From Himantopus leucocephalus (taxonomy: Eukaryota; Chordata; Aves; Charadriiformes; Recurvirostridae): a stretch of 64,000 nucleotides of DNA. The notes beneath the pieces are model-generated. The model ran no database searches, was not told the origin of the DNA, and worked only from the letters and a program-made list of their open reading frames with translations. The stretch spans positions 14,502,049 through 14,566,048 of the forward strand of contig RSEF01000005.1 in assembly GCA_003993805.1 (NCBI GenBank), read 5' to 3'. Below, piece by piece: positions 51,127 to 64,000 of this stretch. The number at the start of each line of letters is the position of its first letter. Position 1 is the first letter of the stretch. The translations under genes and the position numbers were made by a program.

Positions 51127-53247
51127 AAAAATATGTGCCTCAGGATTTCTCACACAAAACTGCTTTTTGAATTGCAGATTTCAATTTGCATACTTACTTT
51201 TTTTTTTTTATTTACAAAACTTGGTTTCTCCAATAGTTCTAACAGCTACCACCGCAGTGCTAGAAAAAAAACAGGAGCATGTTTTGCTCCTACTCACCCC
51301 TGTAAAGACTTCCACTCCAAATCCTCACAGAACTTGACCCCAGCTATTTAAATGGTAAACTACATTAAAATGGATGGGCACGACTGTAGCCACCAGTCCC
51401 AGCCTGCAATCTGTAGTGGTGGAAAGCCTCATTTCCACATGGATCATCTGCTGTAAAGTGTGGAGAACAAGATGTTTATTGCCTGTTTTCTGCAGCACGG
51501 GAGACTTACCCTTGCCATCAACTCAAAGGCACTCAGTTTGCTGCCCACTGCTTTCACTCTGGCTAGCACTTGGTGCTTCAGAGCACACAGTCCTGATGCG
51601 AATGCGCAAACGCGTAAGCGAAATATTTCCTGAAATGACTGCATTACAGTGGGGCAGAATTGATATTTTGTTGCTTGTGTTCAGATCAGAGCGTTGTCAT
51701 TTCTGATTTCTTTCTGCTGTAAATATGCATTAAAAAACCCAACTTGTAGCATACGCATAGTTTAACGTTAAATTTCAATAAATAGCTCTCAGCACATATT
51801 CTGTGTTAAATAATTTGACAATCTGTTGGTGTAAGACTTTATCAAGGGAGTTTCAAACAGTATGGAGTAGATCCCCCACGGAACTGTAGAACTTCTCCAC
51901 AATTACCCCTGTGTGCTGCTTAAAAAACATTTTCAGAGCAAATTGCATATTCCATAGTTAGAGTACGCCATCTCTTATTTCTTCAAACAGGTGAAAAACA
52001 TAGACCTTAATGAAGGCATAAATCCTTGGTGTTTAATCTTTCTAAAGAAATGCAGTAGTGTTTGCGGAGGGAGGAAATTATGAAAAAATCACTAACTGCT
52101 GAAAAAACGCAGAGTATCTCAATGTCGCCATTTATATAAACAGCCAGAAGCTGTTTGCTTTATGGTAAAGAATACAAGGAACTGACTTTTATCTCTTCCC
52201 CCCCAGATTTCAGTAAATAGTAGTCTCAAAGTGAAATCGTCTTCAGCATTAACTATGAAACCATGCTATGATACTGTAGTCGTAAGGATGTTTCCAACTT
52301 CAGTATTGCACTGCAGAATAAGCAAGAAATATCTTACAAGTAGGGCCTGTTAAAAGAGGAAAGAGCATAATTTAAGGATCAGTATATAAATAAGTTGTAA
52401 CTCTTTTTTTGAATCTATATTGCTTTTCCTAAATGTACTAAAACTGTAAAGTAATATCAGTGGAAAATTGTAGCAGAATGATTTGTTTTCATAGTTCATT
52501 TATAGTTAATTTCCTGTACTAGTAGTACAGGGAAAATGATTTAGCAGCAAGTCTAGTGTGAATTCCTTACAAGAAACCAAAAGATAAATAGCTTACTCCC
52601 TACTGCCTAAAGGTTTGAGAGTGTGGATGAACTGAATTAATAAAATCTTTGGAGTCTTTGTGTGCTGCAGCATGGAAGGCATGAAAAGTATTCCTCCACT
52701 GTGCAGTTTATTTTCTGTACATGTTCTCCAAGAAGGCAGCCTAGAGATAATACAGGACAAGTTACCTTCAGCTTGGAAAATTGCAGTCCGCTTTTAAGTT
52801 CTCTCCAGGCCCAGCAGAAGGCTATGGGCTTCCTACCCTCTGGCTGGGGAAAAAACTGAAGGTGCCCCCACACAGCTAAGACATTTGGCAACCAGATGAA
52901 TGCAGAAGGGGTTATTTGCTACGCTCTTTCCTTTGCTATGGAGGTGTTGTCCTCCATATACATGAACTCAGCTGTGCTAACTCTTCCTTCTAATTTCTTC
53001 TATGGGTGCTAGAAGGATATTTACTTGGCGGGGGGGGTGTCACTCCTGTATCTGGGTGTTTGACTGCTGCTACACTAAGATTGTTTTGTGCTTTCTTTGT
53101 CCATCTCTCAGCTGTTGCTCAGCACTAGCGTGCTGGCAGTATCCAATCGAGGGAAGGAAGAGAAGCAGGAAGGGGATGGACTTCTCAGCAGAACTTGGCA
53201 GGATTTTTATTTTGGTATAATTTGACCCTTGCTTAAAAGAAACAAGT

Positions 53248-53307
53248 TAAACTATATATAGGTATAGCAGGTTATATATAAATACCCTACTAAACTATAT
53301 GTAGGTA
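53248..53307. repeat. Imperfect direct repeat, period 43
   Basis: TAAACTATATATAGGTA at 53248 recurs as TAAACTATATGTAGGTA at 53291, 16 of 17 positions identical, in an AT-rich patch. Confidence 0.6.
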
Positions 53308-54974
53308 GAAGGTAGTAGACACAACATATCCCACTCTTTTCTCATCAGCAGACTAATTAGAATAGCAAGTACTTATTAATGTTTCATGGTTACTCCCCAC
53401 TTTTCCTGCCCTCCAGCTGTCTGGTTTTGAAAAATAATTTGCATTTCCTCCCAAGCCTCTTCTAAAAAAAGATCTAAACCTCACTGGTCCTGAGCTACTT
53501 TTCCTAGAGAGGACTGGACTAAGCCTGCTGACCAGCTGCTGTTACAGCTCTGAAAATCAAATAAATTCATCCCCCACCCATTTACTTTCATCAGTTACAT
53601 ATGAGATACAGTATAAATGGGATGGTCTCAATTATAAAGATCAGAGGAATTACACAATTAAGCCTGATTCTCTGTTTCATTGATAGCAAAAAGTAAAATA
53701 CACGTTACACTTTCTTACCTAGTTCACAAAGCTTTTCTGTGCTGGAATATATACATATGAGTTTAAATACTCAAATCAAAACATGAAATAAGCAAATGCA
53801 TCACTGTGATAAGCTACTAAAACTTTCTTGTTCACTTTGTAGAGGATAACTTCGGTTCTTCTGTATTGGGTGTTAAACCAGAGACTCACAATCTTGACAA
53901 ACAAAATGCAGTTTAAGCTATTGATAAACCACAATGTGAACTGATAACAGAACCTTCGATATTTGGGTCTGTTCAGGTTTATCCACCTGGAAAATAAGGA
54001 TCAACCAATCTGCAATTCAAATGTCAGCATTTAACAATGCTGACAGCTCATTAAAAAAGGATGCCTAATGATGAAGTGCATTAAGGGATGTTATTTGTAT
54101 TCTTGCTGTGGTGGATATTGACCATCGATCTAAGACAGGAGCTCCGTACTCGCGATCAGATTGCTAAGTTGTTATGGATGGAAAAGGCTGAATGGTTGAG
54201 TTAAACTCAGTAACAATTAACTGTGTTTCCTAGTAATATTTTCAGACATGGCAATTTGAGTTATTAGCATCCAGTTTCATCGTGTAACTGCTAGGGAGAT
54301 GTTGGCTTGACTCTGGAAGGAGCTGAGAGCTTTAGCTGAGCAGCTGACAACTTACTACATTAGTACTTCTATAGCATTGCTGGAAAAACTGCCTTTGACT
54401 TGACTAGAGTAGGGTCAGGTCCAGTTTCTGGTGTTATTCATGTTCTTCACAGGCAGAGTCGTGTGCGAAAGTCGGTGAGACTCGGTGCGTGGCTGGACAG
54501 GGATAGCAGTTAAGTGAGGAACCTGCTTGTGTACCTGCTTTGATCAGCTGATGTCAGGGTACTCAGTGTCTTCAGCCATATATACGATCTTATTAAAATT
54601 ATGCAAGTAGTTGGACTATGAGGATGAAGAAGTTTGTAGTGAATGTGCAAATAAAAACCACTGGCTGCTTCCTGATACAAAACCAGATGGCACTAATATT
54701 TGTAAGTTAATTGAAATAAGTTACTGATGACTTAGTAGTGAAGGTCAAGGAAACGGGCAGGTTTGGATTTGCAGGCAGCTGGAGAAGGTTATCTTATTTG
54801 ATCTATTTCTACACATAACTGTAAAATGACTACTGCTGAAGTCCGTAGCAGCCCTGTTTATTTATTTTAGAAGTGTAAAGCTGACATTTATATTATAGTA
54901 GGAAACAATATTTTAATGACTTCCCAGCCAGGGAATAGTGTAAGAGCACATACAGGAGCCACCACTCACATGGT

Positions 54975-55340
54975 CAAGAGTGACCTGTTCAAAATGCTGT
55001 GTATGGATTGCCAGAGGGGTTTGACACAATCCCTGCTAAAGGGCTCTTAAATCGTCTCAGGATGGTCTCATGGATCACCCACAAGTTTGAAAGATGGGAA
55101 GCAATGCCTGTGAGTAAATGGCTAGAGAGGTAGTGGTGTATTCCCACAGGGATCTGGCCTGGAGCTTGAGCTGCTTAGTGTATTCATAAACGATCCGCAT
55201 GATGGTGAGCTGACAACGTTTGCTCGTGAGCCAAGATTATTCCAGCTAATGGCAATTAAAACTAATTGTGTGGAGTTGCATGATACTGAATGACTGGCAG
55301 ATGAAATTCAGTGTAAATAAATACAAAGAAATGTGTATGG
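54975..55340 (+). mobile_element. Ancient CR1-clade LINE, reverse transcriptase fragment
   Basis: The + strand keeps recognisable blocks of a CR1-type reverse transcriptase across several frames. These are RGFDTIPAKGLLNRLRM near 55015-55065, GDLAW with FINDP-like sequence near 55150-55205 (TTCATAAACGATCCGCATGA) and WQMKFSVNKYKEM at about 55295-55335. The last block matches the WQMKFNVDKCKVMH-type segment of CR1 polymerases. Many stops and indels show great age, much older than the copies at 39-625 and 20069-20573. The limits are approximate. Confidence 0.8.
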
Positions 55341-57052
55341 AGAGACACATTCTTGCTAGATACAAGACTTGCTTTGAATTTGCTGTTACCAGTCAGGGAA
55401 GAGATGAGATGAAAACATCCATTCGCTCCCCAAATACTGTACAGAGAAGAATTCACAAAGAATGAAACAAACATTTGATATGTAATAAATCTCTTATTAA
55501 TATAATACAGAACAAATGTAGATTTCCAAAGCATTGCCGTGGTGCAAGGGCACAAGCCCTGCTTTATCAAGTGTTTGAGTACCTGCACTGAAGACAGATC
55601 AGGGCTTTGAGCTGCGATGCCCGTACTGGCAGAGAAGTGTCCCTGGAGTGGCACAATGCTCCCTTCTACCTACCTTACTCTAAGACCAACAACTTCACCT
55701 ACAGGGGGCAGTTAGGGATAGTATCTTCTTGCATCACCATAGCAAGACTCTTCTAGCAACCTCTGTCCAAAAGGGCTGTTGATGAGATGTAGGATTTGCA
55801 GTGCTCGAGTCCATTTAGGTAATGGTACATCGGCTCCTGAGCATGTCTTAACATGTTATTGTAGATTATGTACTTATGTGAGCTTAACTTTCAGATACCA
55901 GTTTCATCTTAAGATGCACATTAAAGTGTTTGTACACCACATACATTTCCATTATTTGTCTATTGAACAGATGATGGCGGACTGAGCTGTCGCAAGCGAT
56001 GCTCTAACTGAGCCAGCGCCCAGCACAGCGCTGCCAGGGGCCTTGTACCCCAGAGCAGCAAACCGAGATCCCGCAGTGTGCTCAGCACTATCCCTGGTCT
56101 CGTGCTGGAAGACCGCTTACTTGGAAAACATTTTTCTCAACCAAGTTTCTCAGTAACTTCTATTTTAATTGAATTTTTTGTTTAGTTGCAACCAAGAGCC
56201 CCTGGTGTCCTACCTGCCTTTTTGTGTGCTACCACTCTGCCAGCTAAACACTCCCCTGGCAACCCACCTTAACTCTACTTTCCCTTTCTTTCCTCATTTG
56301 TGCTTTTCTAAGCATTGATTAGCCCTCTGGCAACACCACATTTTGGTGAGAGTTGAAACGGTCCTTATGTGCGTATGCACACGAGTATGTGTAGGTGTGG
56401 GGGAGGAAGGGGGCACAAGTTTATTCACTTCACAGAAGCAGCATTTGGGCACTCCTGGGGGTTTTCTTCAAGCACTCAGAACACGATCAGGTCCATAGCT
56501 AGTACCTACAGGACTTTATAACATTGCCGGTGTGTTTATAGTGTAGCTTGGAAAGTGCTATTTAAATATCAATTACTCTATTAGTACTAGTAATTACTTT
56601 TTATACCCTACATTCATTTTATGCTCTTCATAAGAAAATGCAACCAATGCAGACTACCTTAACCTTCAAGCATCTAAATGTGGTTCATTCCAAGGGTTAA
56701 CTGTACTTGTAGTTTACTGTATTAGTCCCAGTTGTATTTGACATAAAAATGTTTTTATAGCACAACCAAATACCAGCATATTTGCGGTTGCAGTCAGATG
56801 TTTTTAACTATATTGGATATAACCCACAATGGTTTCAGAAGGTATTTCCATTGTTTTAGCCAGATTTAGAGAGGCTGGATTAGGCTATGGCACACCAAGC
56901 TCAGTGATGTTTACATATGTCAGTATCAGTCTTAAAGGGCAAAGAATATGATGTTCCATAAACCTTTATACAGAAATAAATACCTCGCAGCAAAAATGTT
57001 TTTCTAAGATCGGTTACTATTTCAACTATAATGACCTGCTTGGAGAAGGTCA

Positions 57053-57100
57053 AGGGCCAAATTCTTCTCTCATTTACACTGGCGTAAATCCACAGTAACG
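57053..57100. repeat. Half of an old palindromic repeat (TTTACACTGGCGTAAATC type)
   Basis: AGGGCCAAATTCTTCTCTCA followed by TTTACACTGGCGTAAATCCA corresponds to one arm of a palindromic family common in turtle and archosaur DNA (GGCCAAATTCTGCTCTCAGT plus TACACCGGTGTAAATCC, recalled). The second arm is lost or unrecognisable. Confidence 0.65.
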
Positions 57101-60100
57101 TAAGTGTAGGATTTGGGTTCAGGAGTGTAATACTTTGGAGTTAATTTTCCCCTGACCCACAACGTTTTAATGCAACCTATTGCTTTTGAGCTGGTAATTG
57201 AGCAAACTATTCCATGGATAAGATCCTGATAAACTACATAACATGAGAAATTAATGCAGTCGAAGCTTCAGGGCAGAATGTAGACTTAGGCAGCCCTTGT
57301 TTTAATTGTCACTTTCCAAAAACAAAACCGTGCTGGTGTTGATCTGCCAAAAGGCTTGTTCAGGTTGGAGATGTTACTGCTTAAACTGAATATATGTGTG
57401 TCAGTAATGTACTGGAGTTCTGATCCAACTTTACAAGTGTACCAGTCCCCAGAAGTCCTCAACTCATAACTGCCAATGCAAACACCCCCAGTCTTTGTCC
57501 ATCTTCTGAATGGTTGAACCAAAGCTCCAGTTCATATATGTTCCTAATTTTGACAGTCTAGTTCCAGTTTTAAACTTTATGGACTTTTCCCATGTCATCT
57601 TTAACTGCCGGTTGCAAGTAGTGTTTCTCATCTTTACTGCTAGCAGTGAACAGCTCGTTAATGAAAGATGATCAAGTACCAATTTAAACATCAAAACCTG
57701 TTGTAATAGATATTATGTAAATATGAAGGATAATTTTTCAAAACCACATACCTGACTTCCATGTATGCGGTACAAATCCAGCGTGAGTGCACCAGGCAAT
57801 CCACATTACTCTGGAAAAAAGCAGCAAATATTTTTGGCTTAAAATAGTAAGTTGTTTAACATAGCTGAACTCAAAAGCTGATTAGCAGATCCTGTGTTAT
57901 CAGCATCCCTTGTAGCAACTGAATACCTGGGACTCTGGGCCCCACCCAAACTATGTAGGCCAGACTACACATATACAGAAAATGAAGGGCCAAAATATTT
58001 CAAGGAGCCTATGAGGTCCTCCACATATCTTCTAACCATTGCTCCTTCGCAACTCAGTCCCATATCCATTAATAATGACACTGCTCAGGAACTTGAATTG
58101 GGTATCCGCCTTCCAGATTTCAGATGTTTCTGCTTCTAGTAACACACATCTGTAACTCTTGCTTAGCCCAGCCGCCTCCTAACATTTCACCTCTCGGGTG
58201 CTGGGACTTCCATTGTGTACATGAAGGCAGCCGACTGATCATTTGAAGGGCAAAATCACGTTAATCTATCATCCTGCCTAGAAGATTTTCACACTATGCA
58301 TTTATATGAACTCATGTTGTTACGCTGGGCAGTGGGGGAGATGATAGTCAGAAGGGCCAGTTTTGGCGGTCTTTGACATTGAGTAATATAGATCTGGTTG
58401 AATTTCCCCACTCGACCATGCAGCGTGTTAGTAGATAGTTTCTATATTAAAACCTGATGTGGTTTTGGATACGCATTGGATTAGTTTCTCTCAAATAACT
58501 GTTCCTGTCTAATTTGAACATTACACAAATACAGTAACAAGTGAGAGGACTTTTATTGTAGTCTTAATTCAACACAGAGCACAATATATATAACCATTGA
58601 AAACAGAACCACAACTTGACAGACTCAGATCTGGCTCTTCCCTAATCCTGCGGGCTCTGTGCAAAACCCTAATGGAAAAATACCCAGGAAAGGATGGGAC
58701 AAGATGAAATCAGACTCTACTGTTCTTTGGAGATGCTGCTCCCTTTGGGGAGGACCTGGGGTGGAGGGAGTACCTAGTCAAAAGCTTGTCCCTGAGGCTC
58801 TGTAGGGAATCGGGACTTTTTCTGTTAGTATCCAAAGCCCCATGTTGAAAGCTGCCTTCTGTTCACAGCTCCCCACCTTCCCTCCTGGAAGCAGGACTTA
58901 CTTCAGAGCCCTGCTGCCGTTTCATGTTCATGTAACTGTGCAAAAGGAAGGGGAATCTCTGAAAGTTTATGGTGGTGTTTGCTGTGCTAAGCACCAGATG
59001 GATTTCTATCCAGATGTCCTAACAGCTGCTGAAAAGGCGCGCTGTAGAAAATTATTACTTCCCAGTTACACATGCCATTCCTACGTGTAGAAAAGACATG
59101 GAAAGGCACTGGTAGACTGGTGTAGAAGGACCCGTGTATTTTACGTGCCCCATTTCTTGCCTACCATGAGAAACTTGGGCCTTTTATTTTTGTTCTTCTT
59201 TAGGTCACTAAAGATTATAGAGTTCCTTATTTCTTGTTTTCCAATCCCCTATTTTGAAGCCCAGGTTTGAGCTCAGATATGGCAGGGAATGCTGCACGGG
59301 AAACCAGCTTCTGCATTTCAGTCAGACTCGTTTTCATGTGCTGTTTTGCAAAATGTGCCAGTCGCACACAGAAATCATACTGCTTCCACACCTTTGATTT
59401 CTGTTACTCCCATTTTGTGAAAAACAGCAAAGCACAGACTGGGAGATCCAAATGAAATTCAATTTAGTCGATGAAAATATTCCTTTAACTTCAGTTAGAC
59501 CGGGATTTTACTCTTACCTCTTTCTCAGAAGAAATAACGGCAAGATTGTGCAAGTGTTAGCATCTACCACTGAAGACCAAGTGCTACAAAGCACTTGGCA
59601 GACACTGACGTATTCCGAAAGAGCTGTAAGGGGTCGTCTGGTTCCCACCCAACTGAGCCCATGTACCAGCCCTCGCTGTTGCCTTCCATGGGAAACGTTC
59701 TGGTTTTACCCATGCGCATCCAAAGAGAGAATCTAATGATTCACATCTCAAAAAAAAAAATACGGCCAGCTAGCCTGTTTCAAAGCTGTCTGTCTAAAAC
59801 TGTGTCCTTGTATACATCCCAAGGTGCTCAGCAGTACTAGCAGTTTTCCTCTGTAGTCCAAGAGATTGCTCACAGAATAAGGTGCTTGAGGTAGAACTAA
59901 AAGCTCTGGGAAAGGCTACTTCACCATGGTATGGGCTAGTGAAAGTTGATACTGGAGGTGTCTTCTTTCTGGAAAGGAAAATATTTGAGGAATGTGGTTT
60001 CAGCTGCTAACTAGATGCAAGCTGTATGTGTAATGGGCATGAGGATAGGACTTGATTCCATTTTGCAGTGTGAGTGTGTTTTTGAAGCAGATCCTTGTAA

Positions 60101-63100
60101 TTGAATAGATTCAGATATATAGTCTTTTTCTTTTTTTTTCTCTTTTTTCCTTATTTTCAGGAGCGGGAGGGGTAGTTTCTCTTGTAGTAGAATCCAGTCA
60201 GCGTCAGGACCCCATTGTATTAGAAGTTACTTAAAGGTACGGAAGGCAGCTATCCTGCCTGAAGAAGCTCAAAGCCCATAACACACGGAAAGCTGTTGTA
60301 CATGGAAGAGAAAAAGTCTGCTGTCTTAGCACAATGGCTTTTTGCTTTCAGACTAAGCATTTGGTTTTTTTTTAAATAGTCTGAACAAATAACCAATTAC
60401 TTTTTTTAATCAAATATTCAGCTGCAATCATACCACTAGGTTAAAAACTGTTTATATTTTGTATTTTTATTTTTCCCCCTCAAAATACATAGGAATTAGC
60501 AGCTGTACTTAAAATGTATTCTGTTCAATGTGTGCTATAATTGCTGCTGTTCCCTTTCACATCAGGTTTTTAAAAAACACAACCATTCCAGTGAAAATTC
60601 AGCCTCTTTAACAGATGATATATTTCTCTCTTGCTCCATTAGGAAGCTGATCCAGCTTCAGTTTCTGAATGTCCTAGTAGTGTCAGTGCACACGTCTACT
60701 GTCAAGTTCAATTAAGAATAGCTGAGATAGCAGTGGAGTATTTTTCCACAGCAAATCATAACTTCTTCACCTTCTCAAAACTTCTTCTGCAGATGTTTCT
60801 ATGACAGAATATCAGTCTACGTTTGGGCATCATTCCCTCATTAATGTAAAATAGCGTGACTGTGTCTTCTTTTACATGAGAAACTTTGTTTAGTTTTCTC
60901 TGCTGTTATTTGAATTTTATTTTAGAGTGTGCATACGCTCAAATTTCCCATCTTGCAGCACAGCTGGCTATACCCAAGTGTGTGCAGTCTCGAGTTTACA
61001 ACTCACACTGCTGAGGGGGTTGGTGCACAGATGAGAAAAAGGAAGGGATGCAGTAGTACAATCTACATAAAGCAAAGATCGTGGATTTATTTTGTCTAGA
61101 CGTATATATCTCGATAGTTTGGTCAGAGTAATAAGGGAAGGGTATCGCTGTGTTGCAGTTAAGGTGTAATTATGCTGTTTCCAGTGTGTAATTGCAACTT
61201 ATTTATGAACTGCCAAAGCTAGCAAATTTGCTTACTGAGATCCCTTTGGCAGAAGTAGTCATGCATGTATTTTTTTTAGTCAGGTATATTAACTTCTGCT
61301 GTACAATGTAATTATTCTGGGCTGTGTACTGTATTTTCTGGTTATAGGTGTTAATAAGTATTGATATTAAAGAGCAAAACTTCACTGTAGCTGAGCTGAG
61401 TCCAGGCTCAGCTCTGTGCTGGAGGATGTTAACAGCTGGCAAATGACAGTGTCTCCTGGATTCTTCCATAATAGAAATTACCCTGCATCATGTTTGGCAC
61501 GATATGCTTCCTGGCATGCTTTGCTACCGCATGCCTTCTGCTTTTGGGAAGGGTCGCCCGAGCCCTGCTCGGACAGGGGGCTGCTAGGGATCCCTGGGCA
61601 CCAGCTCCTTGGGGCCTCTGTTGTCCCCAGCCTAATGGGTCTGATCCAAGTAGCCAGTATATAGAAGCAGACAAAACCTTTCACAGAAAGACTAATGATA
61701 AAATTGTTGATTTTGGGGACCAACCAAAATGACACGTGGGGCCTGATCTTCAAATCTGTGGAAACCTGTGGAAAGTCCTTCCTTTCATGCGCAGAAAAAA
61801 GCCTATGCAATGTGTAGTTTTCTCAGATTTTAAAAACAAAACAAGAGACAAACCCCAAAACCCTGTCTGCATGTTCTGGCAACAGCCCAATTTACAAGGC
61901 ATTTGACCATTTAGCCCCAGTTAAGACCTCTTTGAAATCACTGTCTATCTTCCCATTGCCTGGATTTTCTCTGAGTCCCCAGTCTCAGCTGTTGATAGAA
62001 GATACGGTAAATAATGTTGGACACTTGAAAAACGCAGATTAATTGTATGAAAACGTCATACAGGTCAAGGGAGATTGTGTTTCATGTTATTTACTGATAC
62101 AGGGCAGCATTACCAGTGGAATTTGTACATCCTATACTCTAACATACTCATTTATTTGGCACTCCTTAATGGAAAACATGAAGCAATTATATGCAGACAA
62201 TGCTGTAATGGAAAATAATTGAAGACAGCCACGGTTTGGGGTTTTGTTTTGTTTTTTTTTAAACAATGCATGCCAGGTCCTGCATGCAAGCATCTTTTTT
62301 TTTTCCCCCAGCATAAATGCAGCCAACATTTGAACCACATACGAAACCACAGTTCTGAGACTCTAACTTCACAGCCAGCTAGAAATGACCAAAACAACAT
62401 CTGCTACAGTTAGAATTTGAAAGTGCTTTTTCACTTTGTTGAGTTTCTTTCTCTGCTTAAATCACCCTCAGTAGAGTTAATGTTTTGTAACTGTTTTATC
62501 TGAGTAAATGGAAAACTTGATGGTTTTCTGAATTTCAGCAAAGGATTTGTGTGAAAATCCATCATGCAAAAATGGATAAAGTATATGTGTGCATACATCT
62601 GTGTGTATATAGTATCTGAAGCACTTCTTGTTATGTCTTCCACAGTGCTGTAACAGTTCAAGCAAGCTCCTTTTAAGTCAGCATACACTTAACGTTCCCT
62701 TGCTTTTTATGGTTTTAAACATCAGTGTTTACCTCTGCAGAAGTGAAGCTGTCAACACAGCGCTTCTAATATCAATGTGACATGTATGTCTATTCTTGTT
62801 GCTCTTGTTATTATTAACAGTAACCATAATATTTGAATTATGGTACTACCTTGAAGCCCAGCCCTCTTCTCAGCAGGTTTTTACAAAAGAGAGTAGAGAG
62901 ACTCCCATCCCAGACAAAAGATCGATTGGAAAGCAGGTATGGAGAGGAGGAACAGTGAGATGCAGCAGGTCAGAAGAGCTGAACTGATGCTTATGATGCC
63001 ACGCGTGTCAGAGGAATCAGAAATAATCAAGATTCATTGATTTGGAGAGTCAAATATATTTGAATGCTCTTGCATGCATTGTAGCAATGTGGCTGAACGT

Positions 63101-63480
63101 TCTGGTACTTGTACTGACCTCAGCTCAGTACCTCAGGCTTTTCAGCCACGGCCAAGAAGCAATTAAGTAGGTCAGCAGCTTTTAGCAGTCTTGTACAACC
63201 TCTTCTTGACTGGCAGTGGGAGCAGAGAGGAGGTTTGTAGCAATGAGAAGCTGTCAAGAGTGCATGAAAACCAGAAAGATGAGTCTTAGCCCCTTATATA
63301 TCGGCTTAACGAGGAGTTACATTGATCCCCGTTAAGATCTTGTATGCCTTACTGCAGTAACTGATACTGAATTGTTCAGTAATCCCTCTACGGGTACAGA
63401 GGACAAGTGCACTCTTCCCAGCTGGAGCCCGTTGCAGTATTGTTGCTGACATTGCAGCTCCTTCCTCAGTACGCCCCCGG

Positions 63481-63515
63481 GTCCCTGCTCCAGCCGCGGG
63501 GTCCCTGCTCCAGCC
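63481..63515. repeat. 20-bp tandem repeat in GC-rich patch
   Basis: GTCCCTGCTCCAGCC recurs at exactly 20-base spacing (63481 and 63501) within a GC-rich stretch of about 120 bp. It is probably a small minisatellite. Confidence 0.8.
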
Positions 63516-63957
63516 CATCTCCCCTCCCGGCTGGCAGGACTCCCTGCAGCACCCAGCAACCCACGTTTCCCCTTGGAAGTACTCTGTTTCCAGGGCTCAT
63601 TCAAAGAAACCCCTGCAGGTCTGGTTTGGGTTTACCAACCTGAAATCAAAAAGGACCAGTTTAATGGATTATGCCTCAGGCTTGAAGCATGTGGTGTCGA
63701 ATTCAAATCAGGTGTAATTGGGAATATACTATACGCAAGTAAATCTGTGTGAGTGACTGTAAGTTAGTGTTGATTTGTAAATCAGCGGCAGATAACAAGG
63801 AAATACAACCAGTATAGAGATGTAAGATGAAGCAGCTCCACCTGACTTCTTATTTCTTCATATAGTGGGCCTTAGCTAATGGGGCTACAAGGCATCTTCT
63901 TGCAGATCCCTTTGGTTGCTACAGCACCACCATTTACAGTGTCTTCCCTGACAGCAC

Positions 63958-64000
63958 CTGAGGTGCTGGAGCGTGTCCAGAGAAGGGCAACAAAACTGGT
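63958..64000 (+). mobile_element. CR1 LINE, left end, runs off the window
   Basis: TGAGGTGCTGGAGCGTGTCC followed by AGAGAAGGGCAACAAAACTG is the same CR1 block that opens the copy at 37104. The element continues beyond position 64000 in the + orientation. Confidence 0.9.

Larger units (their letters stand above)
48941..64000 (+). other. KCNQ1: KCNQ1 intron 15, last part in window
   Basis: Intronic sequence running to the end of the window without reaching the next exon. It contains palindromic remnants (49593-49670, 51085-51126, 57053-57100), an A-rich tract (50964-50990), an imperfect direct repeat (53248-53307), an ancient CR1 fragment (54975-55340), a small tandem repeat (63481-63515) and the start of another CR1 (63958-64000). 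The intervals 55700-57050 and 57110-63470 contain only short open frames. I see no gene in them. Confidence 0.8.

Noticed and set aside
55980..56025. tRNA-like D-arm (GCTCAGTTAGAGC on the minus strand)
   Set aside because: The D loop is too short, and no anticodon arm or T arm follows at the right distance.

Overview
This window looks like avian (at least archosaurian) nuclear DNA. It is AT-rich, almost entirely non-coding, and carries several CR1 LINE copies of the bird type with the ATTCTATG-repeat 3' end. It also carries decayed palindromic repeats of a kind common in archosaur and turtle genomes. Nothing bacterial or viral is evident.

Only one gene can be identified with certainty: KCNQ1 (voltage-gated potassium channel Kv7.1) on the + strand. 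Four consecutive coding exons are present, at 14511-14586 (76 nt), 21554-21648 (95 nt), 22341-22387 (47 nt) and 23187-23248 (62 nt). All have AG/GT boundaries and one continuous reading frame. By recalled human numbering they are exons 12-15, residues about 505-598. They cover helix B (calmodulin binding), helix C and the start of the helix D tetramerisation coiled coil. The upstream exons lie before position 1. The final exon, which should begin with the rest of helix D, was not found, so the last intron is at least 40.7 kb and leaves the window.

Layout: 1-14510 is the end of intron 11, with a CR1 at its start. 14587-21553 is intron 12, with a decayed L1-clade reverse transcriptase, a palindromic element and a CR1. 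21649-22340 and 22388-23186 are the short introns 13 and 14. 23249-64000 is the 5' part of intron 15, with three 100-N assembly gaps. Two of those gaps directly abut CR1 sequence. Intron 15 also holds several CR1 fragments, palindromic elements, tandem duplications and two unusually long stop-poor frames on the minus strand.

No complete second gene, tRNA, rRNA, CRISPR array or clear promoter was seen. The most useful items for follow-up are an unassigned, nearly intact ~190-codon minus-strand frame at 30403-30981 ending in an A-rich tract, the L1-like relic at about 15985-16800, and a strong inverted repeat at 34311-34419. No new biological system can be claimed from this sequence.
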